This document shows, in pieces, positions 11,481 to 22,046 of a stretch of DNA of 64,000 nt. The stretch comes from Ceratothoa steindachneri. Its lineage: Eukaryota > Arthropoda > Malacostraca > Isopoda > Cymothoidae. Each line of letters opens with the position of its first letter. Position 1 is the stretch's first letter. Below the pieces are notes generated by a model, which saw only the letters and a program-made list of their open reading frames with translations, was not told where the DNA came from and searched no databases. A program made the translations under genes and the position numbers. The stretch is taken from NCBI GenBank assembly GCA_963969495.1, contig OZ018320.1, positions 77,180,313-77,244,312 on the forward strand, given 5' to 3'.

Positions 11481-13651
11481 TTTGTTGAGTTAGGTTTGAC
11501 AGCTATTTTTAACTAATTTTTCGGTGCTGAATCCAAAACTGATCTCCGTTTTTATCTATCACGTCAAGTTTTTGAACTTTTTCAAATAGTGACATACAAT
11601 GAAATATGAAAGAAAAAGGCATGATTGCAATGTTTATTTAACACTATTATGTTTTAACAAAGGATATGGCTACTGTAATTATATAATTATAATTGTGTGC
11701 AAGTAGTTAAGGTAAAAATTTACGTTTATAGCTCTTTCTGGAGTATTCAACTTGAGGACTATTGCGTTTGATGCTCCAACAATAGTCAGCCATCATATGT
11801 ACATCCCATCTACCCTGATAACGTTCTTCCATAACCTTCAAATCTTGGTGAAATCGTTCACCTTGCTCTTCGCTAACAGCACCAAGATCATCCGAAAAGC
11901 TGGCAAGATGGCAATGCAGAAAATGTAGTTTAATACTCATGTTGCAACCAAGCGCCTTGTAGCTCTCCAGTAGATTCTGAACAATTTCTGTGTAATTACT
12001 TGCATGTGTATTTCCCAAAAAGTTCTTGACGACGTCTTTGAATGATAACCAAGCATTCTTCTCAAGGTTTGACATATTCCCGGTGAACTGTTCATCTTTG
12101 ATGAGCTGTCAAATTTGTGGACCATCAAACACACCGGCCTTGATTTTTTTCAATTGACAGACCAGGAAATGTCAAGATGATGTACTTAAAACAGTCGCCA
12201 TCAGTTGGCAATGCCTTTACAAACTGCTTCATGAGACCTAGTTTTATGTGCAGAGGTGGGAATATTATATTCTTCCTGTCAACAAGTGGCTCATGTAGAA
12301 TGTTGGGATCTCCAGGTTTAAGATCAGATCTTGGAGGCCAATTCGTCCCAACCCAATGCTTCCCTCGAGCTCTGCTATCCTGCATACAGAGAAAGCATGG
12401 ATACTTTGTGTACCCACGTTGCTGACCAAGAAAGAAGCACACCATTTTAAGATCAACATAGATGATCCAATTGTGTTTGTCATATTGCAATAACTCAATG
12501 ACCCTCTTTATATCTCCATGTTCTTCACGAAGACAGACAGAATGCTCAATAGGGACTGCACCAAATAAATTGCAATTGTGTAGAAGGACACACTTCAAGC
12601 TCCGCTTCGAACTGTCAATAAATATTCGCCATTCATTTGGATTGTAGATTTAAAGCCCTAATTCCTTCAGTAAACTAGGAATATTATAGCAATACACAAA
12701 GCTGCTGTCACTTCGAAAGTACTGCAGAAATGTACTTTCTCTTGTTCGAAAGTATGATACTTTCGCTCCTTGTTCAAGTAAGTTTTTCTCATTCAGTCTT
12801 AATGCTAGGTTTTCTGAAGCTTTTTTTGATAGGCCCAAATAACGTGCCAAATCATTCAACTCGTGCTGATCAAATCCCCTACGAACCGAATCCTCGTGAA
12901 TTTCGAAATCTGCATCATTGGTGTCACTGCGTTCATCAACATCACTCAGATCTTCTAGAGGAGGTAATTGTTCGAAAACTGGCACTGGAATTTCAGCTGA
13001 ATGAGGCATTGGCCTTATAGCTGACGGTAGATTAGGATATTTTATTTTACTTTTATTTTTCTTGTTAAATCCTGATGTTTTCACTAAACAAAAGTAACAG
13101 TCTGTGCAATGCTCTTCTTGCTCTCGCCAAACCATGGGATTACCAAATGGCAACCTTTCACGTGTTCCTTTGGTCCACATCCGTAAACTCTCGACACACT
13201 GCCTGCACACTTTATGGGGGGCCCATGGCTTGTCTCAATCACAGAGTTTTACTTTAAAATATGCTAAATATGCTTGTTTGACAAATGCACTGATGTTTGC
13301 ACTCTGACTTGGAATGGTGAAACTGCCACAAATGTAGCAGGAAGAGTCAGGGTTGTTTAGGCATTTACGACGAGAAGTTGCAGAAGCAGACATGATCTGA
13401 AACAAAGGAAACAAATACCTATGTAAATAAAACACTAAGATGGAATAGTTATCAGCTTTGAAAGCTAAAAAACAGCATATAACGAAATATAACGTACAAC
13501 ACACACCTCTCACCGCACTGTCTCAATGGTGACTGCACAAAGAAGTTGCCACGTTGCTGTAGATGAATTCAATCGTAATCAGCTGACTACAAATTTGGAA
13601 TCAGCATGCTAATTTTAGTCTAAATCAGCACAAAAATCTAACTCAACAGAT
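11481..13651 (-). mobile_element. unclassified DNA-transposon-like element (CYICG family)
   Basis: About 2.17 kb bounded by short inverted repeats. TTTGTTGAGTTAG at 11481-11493 faces CTAACTCAACAGA at 13638-13650, which is TCTGTTGAGTTAG on the other strand; 12 of 13 bases agree, and the AT-rich bases beyond are similar. It encloses one minus-strand protein family seen, from memory, in many copies in arthropod genomes. The inverted ends suggest a DNA transposon, but I cannot assign a superfamily and see no clear target duplication. Confidence 0.55.
11707..13393 (-). pseudogene. CYICG/EEQGERFHQD repeat-family protein, broken
   Basis: ATG at 13393 follows an acceptor-like TTTCAG. The N-terminus carries Cys pairs: CYICG, VCRQCVESLRMW and, later, HCTDCYFC, which suggests zinc binding. 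An acidic linker (PLEDLSDVDERSD) follows. The core has ESTFLQYFRSD, SSKRSLKCVLLHN, WIIYVDLKMVCFFLGQQRGY, TKYPCFLCMQDSRARGKHW, PPLHIKLGLMKQFVKAL and VVKNFLGN. The end has LHFLHCHLASF, EEQGERFHQDLKVMEERYQG and MMADYCW. Breaks: TGA at about 13235, TAA at 12650-12652, a shift at an A-run near 12145, and a TGA near 12110. The conserved His, Asp and Cys blocks suggest a metal-dependent enzyme, perhaps a transposase, but no reaction is known to me. Confidence 0.7.
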
Positions 13652-14259
13652 TTTTTTTTCAAATTGTTTTCCGGTGTTATCATCATACCCTGGTGCTAGG
13701 TGATTCCAGGATTGCATGCAGTCCACCAAGGCCCCATGGCTACCAGACCGAACTATGTATAGGTGGAAACGCTCCTCCTGGTGCAAATGAATGAAATGGA
13801 AGGAAAGGAGTAGAAGGGAGACAGATAAGAATTTCCAGTCCCCCTCCCGCCCCCTCTGGCCATCCTGAGATGATCAGAGGGGAAGGGAAGGAGACCCGGC
13901 CATCCGCTCTCCTCTCCGCCCCTCTAAAAACCCACGCAGGGCTATCGAAGGAGCAAGGATGAGACCAGGACAAATAGGGAGATAAAGAGTAAAAGGTAGA
14001 GATAACAAAGGTTGAAATAGCGTAGTAGAATTGAAAGTTGACCCAGTTGGTCGGTGGACCTACAGCTTTACGTGAGTTCAGAACCACGGTATGTATTATA
14101 TCCTTTTAATTTTCCTTCTTTCTATAGTGCCCCTGTCCCACGTATGGATTGTTTAGCCCTTTAGATGTGAAGTCTACTTACTTACCTTGATACTTTGAAG
14201 AATTCCGCCATCAGATAACGCAGCTAAGGTGGACCTCCGCAGCGACCAGACAGCTCTGC
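13652..14259 (-). other. spacer and probable 3' untranslated region of the next LINE
   Basis: 13652-13740 is unremarkable. From about 14260 down to 13740, the minus strand probably carries the untranslated tail of the LINE that starts at 15538. An open frame at 13740-14087 has no recognisable motif and I do not call it. Confidence 0.4.
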
Positions 14260-15538
14260 TTATCTTGGGTGATCTGCCAAGGAGTTGATTGCAGTGCTGG
14301 TGTATCCTGGTGTAGGGGGCTCGTCGCGTAGATTCGCCAACCATTTGTCCAGTTGGTGTTTGAAGGATTCTGTAGAGACTCCTATCAGTTTCCTGATTTC
14401 CTTTGGCATGGCATTAAATAGACGAGTTCCTTGTTTGGGGAAAGTGTTGTGCAGGATTGTTACGATTCTCTGTGTTGTGGCCTCCGTTATTTTTATGTAA
14501 CACAGTCTGCCTCTCCTCAGATGATTATTCACCTCGAGTCCTAAATTCGGTACTAGCCCCTCCAAGATCTTCCACGCGTATATTACTAGGTACCGTTCGC
14601 GTCTTCTTTGTAAGGAATATAGATTCAGCTCTTTTAGCCACTCCCAGTAGTTTAAATTTAGGAGGCCCGATATCCTACTTGTGAGTGTTCTTTGAACAGC
14701 TTCTAGTTTTATGATGTCCCCCAATTTGTAGGGAGACCAGAGCTGAGAGCAGTAGTCTAGTTTAGGGAGGACTAAAGACATCCAGAAGGTTATCATACAT
14801 GTCTTTTCTTTGTTCCGAAAAGTCCTCAGGATCCACCCAGTGAATTTCCTGGCCATTTTGGTGGTAAGGTTGATGTGATGCGAGAAGGTTCCATCCGCAC
14901 TCATTGTGACTCCCAGATCCAGCGCATGTTCTTTTGGTTCAATGTTTTGTTTATGGACCTGATATTTGGTGTCTTGTTTGATGTCCTGTAGGGGGCCATA
15001 TCTCATCAGTTCAATTTTTTCATTGTTCATTTTCATGTTGTTTGAGTCAGCCCATGTGAGTAGTTTATTTAGATCTTCTTGGAGCAAAGCCACTTCATTC
15101 TCAGTTGCAATAATTTTCCTCAACCTAGTATCATCAGCGAATGAAGTAACATGGGAGTGCTGCAGCTCATGGTCTATGTCCCCGATCATTATGAGGAATA
15201 GTAGGGGTCCAAGCACCGACCCCTGTGGAACTCTACTCACTACTTTACTTGTTGCTGAGTGATCACCCTAGATTGATACTTTCTGATGCCTGTTTGTCAA
15301 AAAACTGTGAAACCACTGTCCTAGGCTGTCTGCTATTCCAAGGTCTCTTAGTTTGTGGAGGACAAGACCATGGTCAACATTATCGAAAGCCTTGTAGAAA
15401 TCTAGATAAATCACATCAACATTGTTGCCTTTCCTGGTTTCCTCTAAAATGGCTTCATGGTGGATAAGTAACTGTGACAGGCAGGAACGACCTTCTATGA
15501 AGCCACTTTGACCGTCGTTAGAAGCGTAGGGAGAAGTG
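14260..15538 (-). pseudogene. CR1/L2-like LINE reverse transcriptase, 5'-truncated
   Basis: Reverse transcriptase of a non-LTR element. It starts within the fingers/palm at NDGQSGFIEGRSCLSQLL, then VDVIYLDFYKAFDNVDH (catalytic Asp), WFHSFLTNRHQKV, RVPQGSVLGPLLFLI and SFADDTRL (catalytic ADD). The thumb and connection region (LDYCSQLWSPYK, LQRRRERYLVIYAWKI, FKHQLDKWL) follows. Only one in-frame stop is obvious (TAG, about 15267-15269, just before SATSKVV); after it 326 codons stay open to 14260. The start at about 15540 is abrupt, as expected for 5' truncation by target-primed reverse transcription. Clade by motif impression only. Confidence 0.8.
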
Positions 15539-15539
15539 G

Positions 15540-15849
15540 AAAGAAGTGGAAGGTTTGCAATTAAATGCCTGGGTTCTCGGAGGACATGCTAATCTCTTTC
15601 GTTTTAGCAATGTCTTGAAATTCTATAGTTTAAATTAGTAGTTACCTGAGTCTCAGGCTATCCTTCTTTGCTGTTTAATGTTATATTGTATTTGTTGTAC
15701 TGTTATTAGGTGTTAACACCGTTGTTGTTGTTGTTCATTCTACTACTAGAAAGTTTTCTCATTACTCTTTTTCGTTGTTGTTTATTTATAAATTTTCTGC
15801 AGCTGATAAAACAGTAAATGATTTGTTACTTTCTCTCTCTTAATTTCCT
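15540..15849. other. AT-rich spacer between two LINEs
   Basis: Nothing recognised apart from a short GTT repeat at 15720-15735. Confidence 0.4.
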
Positions 15850-15889
15850 AAATCATCGCGTGGAAATTTCTTCCTCTTCTTGGTCGATC

Positions 15890-18545
15890 CTTGATGTTTA
15901 TGTGGGAAAGAGGCGATGTGCTTCCCGTCCTCTCTTTGAGTTATCAAAACCGTGATTTCCTCTCCTATTGCCTCTTATCAATTAGTTTCTTGGCTCTTTC
16001 CTCTATTATCTTGTTTAGTGGTTTCATCTTCACTTCTCTATATGTAAATCTCGTTGGCTTCTTCTGTCTCTTCTTCTTGTATTTGGGATTACAGATACTG
16101 CCTTGTTTTGAATACTCTGCAGTTCAATAATTCTACTGTTTGAAATGGTGTACATAGAGATCACTGGATATGCCATTGCTGACTGGATGATAGCTTGATA
16201 ACTTTTCTTTTTGTTTCTCCGGTTAAGGGATTTGAGCCTGTACAGTAGACCCAGTCACCTTCTTCATTTTTCTACTTGTTCTCTTACGTACGTGGTGTAT
16301 CTTGTCTTGGTAATTGTTAGTCCTAGTACTTTACTTTCATTGGTGTAGACGTATGTCTCTCCTTCGACATGTATGTCTCCGAGTTTTCTCCTTTAGATTT
16401 GTACGATTTTAAACTTATTTCTGTTTGTACTTATTTTCCATTGTCTTTCGTATACATTGATCCTTCTTATTTCATTTGTTGTTAGTCTTGCCTTAATATC
16501 GGGATTCCTGTATGGACAAACGACGATTTATGTGACGTCGTCTGCGAACTGTATATTGAGGCACCCGTCCGTAAATGTTGGTGGGATGTCTGAGGTATAC
16601 ACTGAGTATAATGAAAGACTCAGACACCCTCCTTACGGAAGGTCAGCCTCCATCTTGAATTTTTCTCCTCGGTGGTTTCCCATCTCGATGTATGCACGTC
16701 GTTCCGTCACGTAGTTGCAGATTAGTCTCTCTAATTTGTTTTTCATTCGTAATTGTAGTATATTGTATTACATTCCCCTAACCTAAACTCTGTCGAATGC
16801 TTTTGAAACGTCCCTGCAGACGATTTTAACGCTAACCTTTTCTTTTTTAGCTTTGTTTATATTTTCCGTAATGACCGTGAGGGCCATTTCAGTGCTCCTT
16901 TTCTTCCTAAATCTGAAAGGGAATTTGTTCAGGAGATTGTTTGCCTCCAAGTGCTCACTTAGCCGATGATTTATTATTTCCTCAAATACCTTCCCGATGA
17001 AGTCAAGTAGAGAGATTGGTCTGTAACTCTCAATTCTTATTGGTGGTTTTCCCGCTTTGGGGATATAGATAATTTTTGCGACCTTTAGATCACCTGGGAA
17101 GTAGCTGGTGTTAAGGCTTGCATTTAGAACAGATGTAATTTCCTGCAGAATTTTTTTTGGCGCTTCTTCATAATGCTTCTTGGTGAGTCCTGATCTTCTT
17201 GGTTCCACTGCTTGAATTGCGAAATTATGGTTCTAACTTTTTATACGGTAATCTTCGCGTCGATACCTGTCTCTCATCATCCGCAGATGGGTGAGGGTGT
17301 GCTTTATCGGTTTCCTCGTTGAGTGCTTCACTAATATTGCGTTTGAAATCAAAGTCAAATTCGTCATTGTGTTCTTCGCTTATGTCAAATACCCTCTTCC
17401 AGTGGTCCCTGAATAGCTGTTCTATTATGTCCTCGTCTTCTATATTGGTTCCTTAATTGTCTTTTATTACCATTTTCTTTGCCTTTCATTTGGTTTACTC
17501 TACTCCAAAATTCCTTTATCGGTGCATCATTATAGATTCGCTGGATTGTTTCGTTCCAGTGTCCCCCTTTTTTTATTATTTCCGTATTCAGTTCTCTTTT
17601 TGTCTTTCTCATTTCAGTGTGTAGCTTCCTCGTTGTTCCGTTTCTTATTATTTCCTCTGAGATTTCTTTTAGTCTTTTGTGCTTCTGTACCATTTCGGGT
17701 GTCCATGTGAATGTCTTAATTGTCGTGCAGAGTTTTGGGGGCATCGCTATTTCGTCTGCTGCTTGCATCGAGCTCCTTATATTTTCTAATTCAGCATTTA
17801 TTTCTTCTAATGTTGCTCCTTCTAATGGTTCTGGTTCGTATGAATTTAGTTCCCTCATGCATCTTTCCCAGTCCATTCTATGGAAAGCTTTTCTTACTTT
17901 TCCTAGGATTTGTATTGGTTGTTGGTTAATGGTAAAGAAAGTTGCTGTGTGGTCTGTACATAATCATTATTACCTAGGCAGGAAAAGGTCAGGTTTTGTG
18001 GCTGTGGTTCGAGTAACAAAACTTGGGTATTCGGGACTTCGTCATTGGCAGATACCTCTTGCGAGCAGCGTTTCCAGGTTTCTTCCTATTCCGTTTTTGG
18101 TTCTATAACCGCTCGCTTGTCAGTGAGCGTTGAGGTCACCCATGAATAATACTGGGTTTCTGCTGTTGAAGATGCTAATGAAGTTGTTAATAGACAAATG
18201 ATCTCTCCTTGGGCGATTGATATTCTGTAGCGACTATGATGTTTGTAAGTTCCATTCTTATTTCAACTGCGATTAAAGATTCGTCTAGATTTTCACGAGT
18301 TCTGTATTTCATGCCTTCTTGATCGCTGTAGCAGCTCAGTCGTGTGATTCTCCTGTGGAGTTTACCGCTATGACGTAATAGTTCAATATTCTAAATTGAC
18401 TCCGTGATCCGAAATTAAGATAATGTCCGGGTCTAATCTTCCTAAAATGTTAACGTATACCTGTCTTTTATTTCCCTATCCGTTGATTTGTAACTGTAGT
18501 ATATTTAGGTCCGTCTTGTCCAACGTGATGGGTGATTCCTAAAGC
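15890..18545 (-). pseudogene. Jockey-like LINE ORF2 (endonuclease and RT), decayed
   Basis: Begins with SPITLDKTDLNILQLQINGQ (18540-18480), typical of the start of an APE-type endonuclease, which is badly broken. The linker 17876-17385 is open: MDWERCMRELNSYEPEP, FTWTPEMVQKHKRLKEI, GGHWNETIQRIYND, EFWSRVNQMKG. RT follows at 17208-16783: ASLNTSYFPGDLKVAKI, SYRPISLLDFIGKVF, RKKRSTEMALTVITE and RDVSKAFDR. The catalytic FADD lies in another frame near 16540, then SKVLGLTITK and a thumb region. The C-terminal basic segment ends at about 15890. There are at least five frame changes. No enzyme can be made from it. Confidence 0.75.
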
Positions 18546-18552
18546 GTTGCCA

Positions 18553-18876
18553 TTACATTTGATCCTTTAATCCGTCCGTAGAAATATGTGGTTCTGATTT
18601 CCGTTTTCTTGATTGCTTCTTGGTCCCTTTGAATTGTGTGTTCTTGCTTGTGGTTGAGGGAACAGGGCTAAGTGAAGTCTTTCTCGAGGTCCGTCTCGGG
18701 CTCCTCCCCGACTTAGATTTTTTTTCTTCTTTGAGTTTTCTTGTAACCCTCATTGGTTCCTCTTCTGCTGATTCGGAACTTCCTTCTTCACTGTCGCTTT
18801 CCTTATCAGATTCCGTCGCGCTCTCTTCTTCCTGAGCGTCCTCTCTAGCGTTTGTATCAGTCATCTGCATGTTCAT
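18553..18876 (-). CDS. LINE ORF1-like charged protein
   Basis: A 107-residue frame that begins MNMQMTDTNARED and ends just before the ORF2 start. The first half is acidic (EEE/SDSEE clusters), the second half Lys/Arg/Ser-rich (KSGRSPRRTSRKTS). No zinc knuckle is seen. Its place directly before the endonuclease and the Ser/Arg-rich tail fit an ORF1-type nucleic-acid-binding protein or its C-terminal remnant. It is intact over its length, but whether it is a whole ORF1 is unclear. Jockey ORF1 proteins are usually much longer, so truncation is likely. Confidence 0.45.
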   Translation of the reverse strand: MNMQMTDTNAREDAQEEESATESDKESDSEEGSSESAEEEPMRVTRKLKEEKKSKSGRSPRRTSRKTSLSPVPSTTSKNTQFKGTKKQSRKRKSEPHISTDGLKDQM

Positions 18877-18980
18877 TATTGCTGACTAATTTAGTTCACG
18901 GGGAATGATTATCGGTTCCAGTCCGTTTGTTTTCAGTGATGCATTTAGGGTCATCTCGTAGGTTCCGAGTTGTAGGGCGG

Positions 18981-19253
18981 GGAGAAAACGTAATGATAAT
19001 AAATAATATTTATAGTAAATAATATGGATAACATACAAATATTAACTAATACTAATCAATAAATAATAATAATAGGTAATAATAATAAATATTGATAAAT
19101 AATAATAGTATATCTTAATAAATAATAATACTGACAAAAAATCAGACTAAATAATAATAATAATAATAATAATAAGAATTAATAATAATCATAAATAATT
19201 AAATACATAATAATATATAATAAATACTCATAACAAATAATATAAAAATCACA
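18981..19253. repeat. (AAT)n-rich low-complexity DNA
   Basis: Imperfect AAT/ATT trinucleotide repeats, the longest at about 19150-19175. More of the same lies at 19677-19737 and 22047-22062, so the LTR-like block and the Helitron both sit inside one AAT-rich tract. Confidence 0.9.
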
Positions 19254-19667
19254 TGTTCAGCCACCGCCCGCCTCAGGCCAGAGCGAGCGCCAGCCCCTCC
19301 CCCTGTAAGAGGCGCCCTATTGAGAGCGCGAGAGGCAAGAGCCGCCCAGGTGGTCCACCACACCCCAACAAACGAGCTGCTGGAGGTGCTGAGAACTGCA
19401 CCCCCTCCGCGCTGATCTCCGCCCGCGCCCAACCGGGCGACGGGTGGTGAGGACCGCCGCCACCCACTAGCAGCAGATAAGACACGCGTGGGACGCTCCG
19501 CCGCGTCTTGCTGCAAGCCAACACTGGCGGGCTCCCCGCTTTGTGTAATGTGTACGCTTATATTATGTGTATTTATATATTATTATATCATATTATTATT
19601 GTATTTGTATTAGATTATGTATAAATGTACGCTATTGCACAATAAACCTATACAAACAAACAACATC
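19254..19667 (+). mobile_element. LTR-like block, possible solo LTR or SINE
   Basis: A sharply GC-rich 5' half (19254-19540), then an AT-rich 3' half with an AATAAA signal (19641-19646). It begins TGTTCAGCC and is flanked by AAAATCACA on both sides (19245-19253 and 19668-19676). TG at the start plus a polyadenylation signal near the end suggest a solo LTR. However, a 9-bp duplication is long for LTR elements, the 3' end is not a clear CA, and the flank is repetitive. Confidence 0.4.
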
Positions 19668-19794
19668 AAAATCACACTAAATAATAATAATAATAATAAG
19701 TAATAGTGCTAATGATAATAAGAAATAATAATAATAATCTATATAAAAAAATAAGTATGTGGGTGTGTGTGTCTCTCCATTTATAGGAATAAAA

Positions 19795-20325
19795 AAATCC
19801 CCTCTACTCCCCTTTCTCTCCCATCTCCTCTCTCGCACTCTTTCCCCCTATCTCACTCTCTCTCTCTCTCTCTCCCCTCTCCTCCATCCCCCGCCCTCTC
19901 TTCCTTCCCCTCTTCCCCATCTCCCCTCCCTCCACACTATCTCCCTCCCCCTCTCATTCCACAGTATCTCTCTCCCCCCTCTCATTCCACAGTATCTCTC
20001 TCCCCCCTCTCACACTCCCTCCTATATCCCTACCCCCTTTCCCCCCTCTCTCCATACCTTCTCTATCCCTACTTCCTCTCCTTCCCCCTCCCTCCCACCG
20101 TTGCCCCCTTTCTCTCCCCTTGATCCCACCTCTGTATCCCTATTTCTCTCCCCCTCTCCCATTCCCCCTTTCCTTATCTCCCCTTACCCCCTCCCCTCAT
20201 CTCCTCATCCTCTCCCTCCCATCTATCTCCTCCCTCTATCCTCCTCTCCCCTTCCCCCTCTCCCTCCCCTCCCCCCTATCTCCCAGCTCTCTCTCCCCCT
20301 CTTTCCCCTATATCTCCAAATCTCT
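19795..20325 (+). repeat. 530-bp polypyrimidine tract inside the Helitron
   Basis: Almost pure C/T with scattered A and very few G. Units such as CTCATTCCACAGTATCTCT repeat at about 19952-20000. The long Ser/Pro/Leu open frames here are by-products of composition. Confidence 0.95.
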
Positions 20326-20621
20326 CTTTACAAAAGGATATGCAAAACAAGAGAAACAGGTTATGCTGACCAAAAAGTCGCGTGCTTTCACTTATTCTGA
20401 TTTATGACCTTACGTCCTTCAAAACTTTCAATAATTCCCGGACTAACCTTGGGGGGATTTTGACAATTATATTATTCGAAAGAGAATGTAAAACAATACC
20501 AGGGTTTCAAATATCGTTAGAATCGGCCGAATAGTTATGATGTTATTGAGAAAACAAAATAATTCCCGGGCTAACCATGGTAGGACTTTTGCAAATATAT
20601 CATTCAAAAGAGAATGTAAAA

Positions 20622-21401
20622 CAGGGGCGGGCAACCTCCGGCACGCGAAGTCCTAGCGTCTGGCTCGCCACCTTGCTCGGCATTAATATTGCAATCCGGC
20701 CCACGATCCCCCAACAAAAACAAAAATAATAATAATAAAATTCTGCCAAACAGCATCTGTCTCAGTAGACTCGTAGAGGGAAAGGGGAATGAATGTTACG
20801 TCTGGCAGTGAAAATGAGTAAAAAATTCCTCTACGGGAGGAATTTGCCTCCCGTTTTGCATGAGTCAGGCCGCTGGCTCCATATTTCAAGTTTTTCACCC
20901 CCCCCCTTTGCTTTTCCGTGGACGCCTCCCCCCCCCCCCCATGAAGATGGAGTTGGTGGAGCTGCAGTGAAATGATAAACTGAAGGCGAAGTTCCGCACC
21001 TCTTCTCCACTGTCCTTCTTCTGCGACCTCGTCCTCCCTTCTAGCAATTTTCCAAATTACACTGCGCATGTTCAACGTATCGTGGCCATGTTTGGCACCA
21101 TCTACTGTTGCGAACAGCTCTTCTCCAAAATGAATTACACGAAGTCTTACCTTCGCACCCAACTCTCGGACAGTCACCTCAAGGACATTCTTCTCTTGTC
21201 TACCTCATCCATCGAGCCAGACATTGAAACACTTCTTCATGACAAACAGCACCAGCCTCCTCACTGGTCCGTATATTTTTCAATAAGATTCTTGCATAAA
21301 GTATTCTAGTATATATATCTGGTCACTTTGGGGATTTCGCTTGTCACTCTGCTCCTAAAAGTGTCATCTGGCCCTCACTTTAAAAAGGTTGCCCACCCCT
21401 G
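20622..21401 (+). mobile_element. hAT deletion derivative (Charlie/GTF2IRD2-like) nested in the Helitron
   Basis: 780 bp with inverted ends CAGGGGCGGGCAACCT and AGGTTGCCCACCCCTG. It is flanked by near-identical 8-bp direct repeats ATGTAAAA (20614-20621) and ATTTAAAA (21402-21409), the size expected for hAT. Helitron sequence resumes on the far side. Only the C-terminal end of a transposase remains inside. Confidence 0.88.
20941..21260 (+). pseudogene. hAT transposase C-terminal dimerisation region
   Basis: Read from 20941: MKMELVELQ, a TGA stop, NDKLKAKFRT, FFCDLVLPSSNFPNYTAH, RIVAMFGTIYCCEQLFSKMN, YTKSYLRTQLSDSHLKDILL. This matches the conserved end of hAT transposases of the GTF2IRD2/Charlie kind (FGSTYxCEQxFSxMN). 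One stop and the loss of everything upstream make it a relic. Confidence 0.8.
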
Positions 21402-22046
21402 ATTTAAAACAACATAAGGGTTTCAAATTTCGTTAGAATCGGTAGAATAGTTACAATGTTATTACAAAACAAAAAAAAAGCAAAACGGGAACCGACCCAC
21501 ATAGTAAGATGTAGAGTCGCCCGAGACTAGACTCGCACGCGACTAAATATTCTCCTCCCCTTTCCATCCTCACTTCCCCTTCCCTCTTCCCTAATCTTTC
21601 CACTCTCTTTCCTCCTTTCCAACCCCCACAAAAGGACACCCAAATAAAGAGAAAAACAATTTTAAAAAAATCATGTTTTTAAAATATACAGTTATAGATA
21701 AGACGCTCGCTCTGTTTCTGTGGTCACAACGTTGTTCGCTCATAACAAACGGTCAAGTCCCGCGTGAGCGTAAACTGCCGAGTATGCGAGATGAAACGCT
21801 CACTTATTTAAAGTATATTATATGATAGGGAGAGTGTGCACCTCTCCTGAATCTATCTTTAACATATAAATAATAATAATCAGCAAGTAAATATATTTTG
21901 TGCCACAATATAATAATTTCAAACAATGGTCATCTGTATTTATTTGCGACAGGACTTTTTATCCCGGGCAACGCCCTGGAAAAAAAAAGTCTTACTTAAT
22001 TTCCGAACTCATATTTTACCCGGGCAATGACGGGTATGTTTGCTAG

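Larger units (their letters stand above)
15850..18980 (-). mobile_element. Jockey-like LINE, nearly complete
   Basis: About 3.1 kb on the minus strand. In order: an untranslated leader, a short charged ORF1-like frame, an endonuclease region (18545-17880, many stops), a linker, RT, thumb and the LHIKR-like tail. It is related to the fragment at 2984-4313: both share SYRPISLL, RKRSTEMA and SKAFD blocks and the RRRDRR tail. No A-tail is clear at 15850. The 5' flank is (AAT)n-rich DNA. Confidence 0.7.
19738..22046 (+). mobile_element. non-autonomous Helitron
   Basis: Begins TCTATATAAAAAAATAAG directly after an A. It ends ...TTTGCTAG before a T (CTAG at 22043-22046), with the hairpin ACCCG-GGCAATGA-CGGGT at 22018-22035 eleven bases earlier. 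These are the Helitron hallmarks: 5' TC, 3' CTRR, a subterminal hairpin, insertion between A and T, and no target duplication. Both flanks are AAT repeats that join if the element is removed. No Rep/helicase coding is seen. The body holds a long pyrimidine tract and a nested hAT derivative. Confidence 0.85.

Noticed and set aside
19759..20407. 213-codon Ser/Pro/Leu open frame
   Set aside because: Created by the polypyrimidine composition of the tract; no motif.
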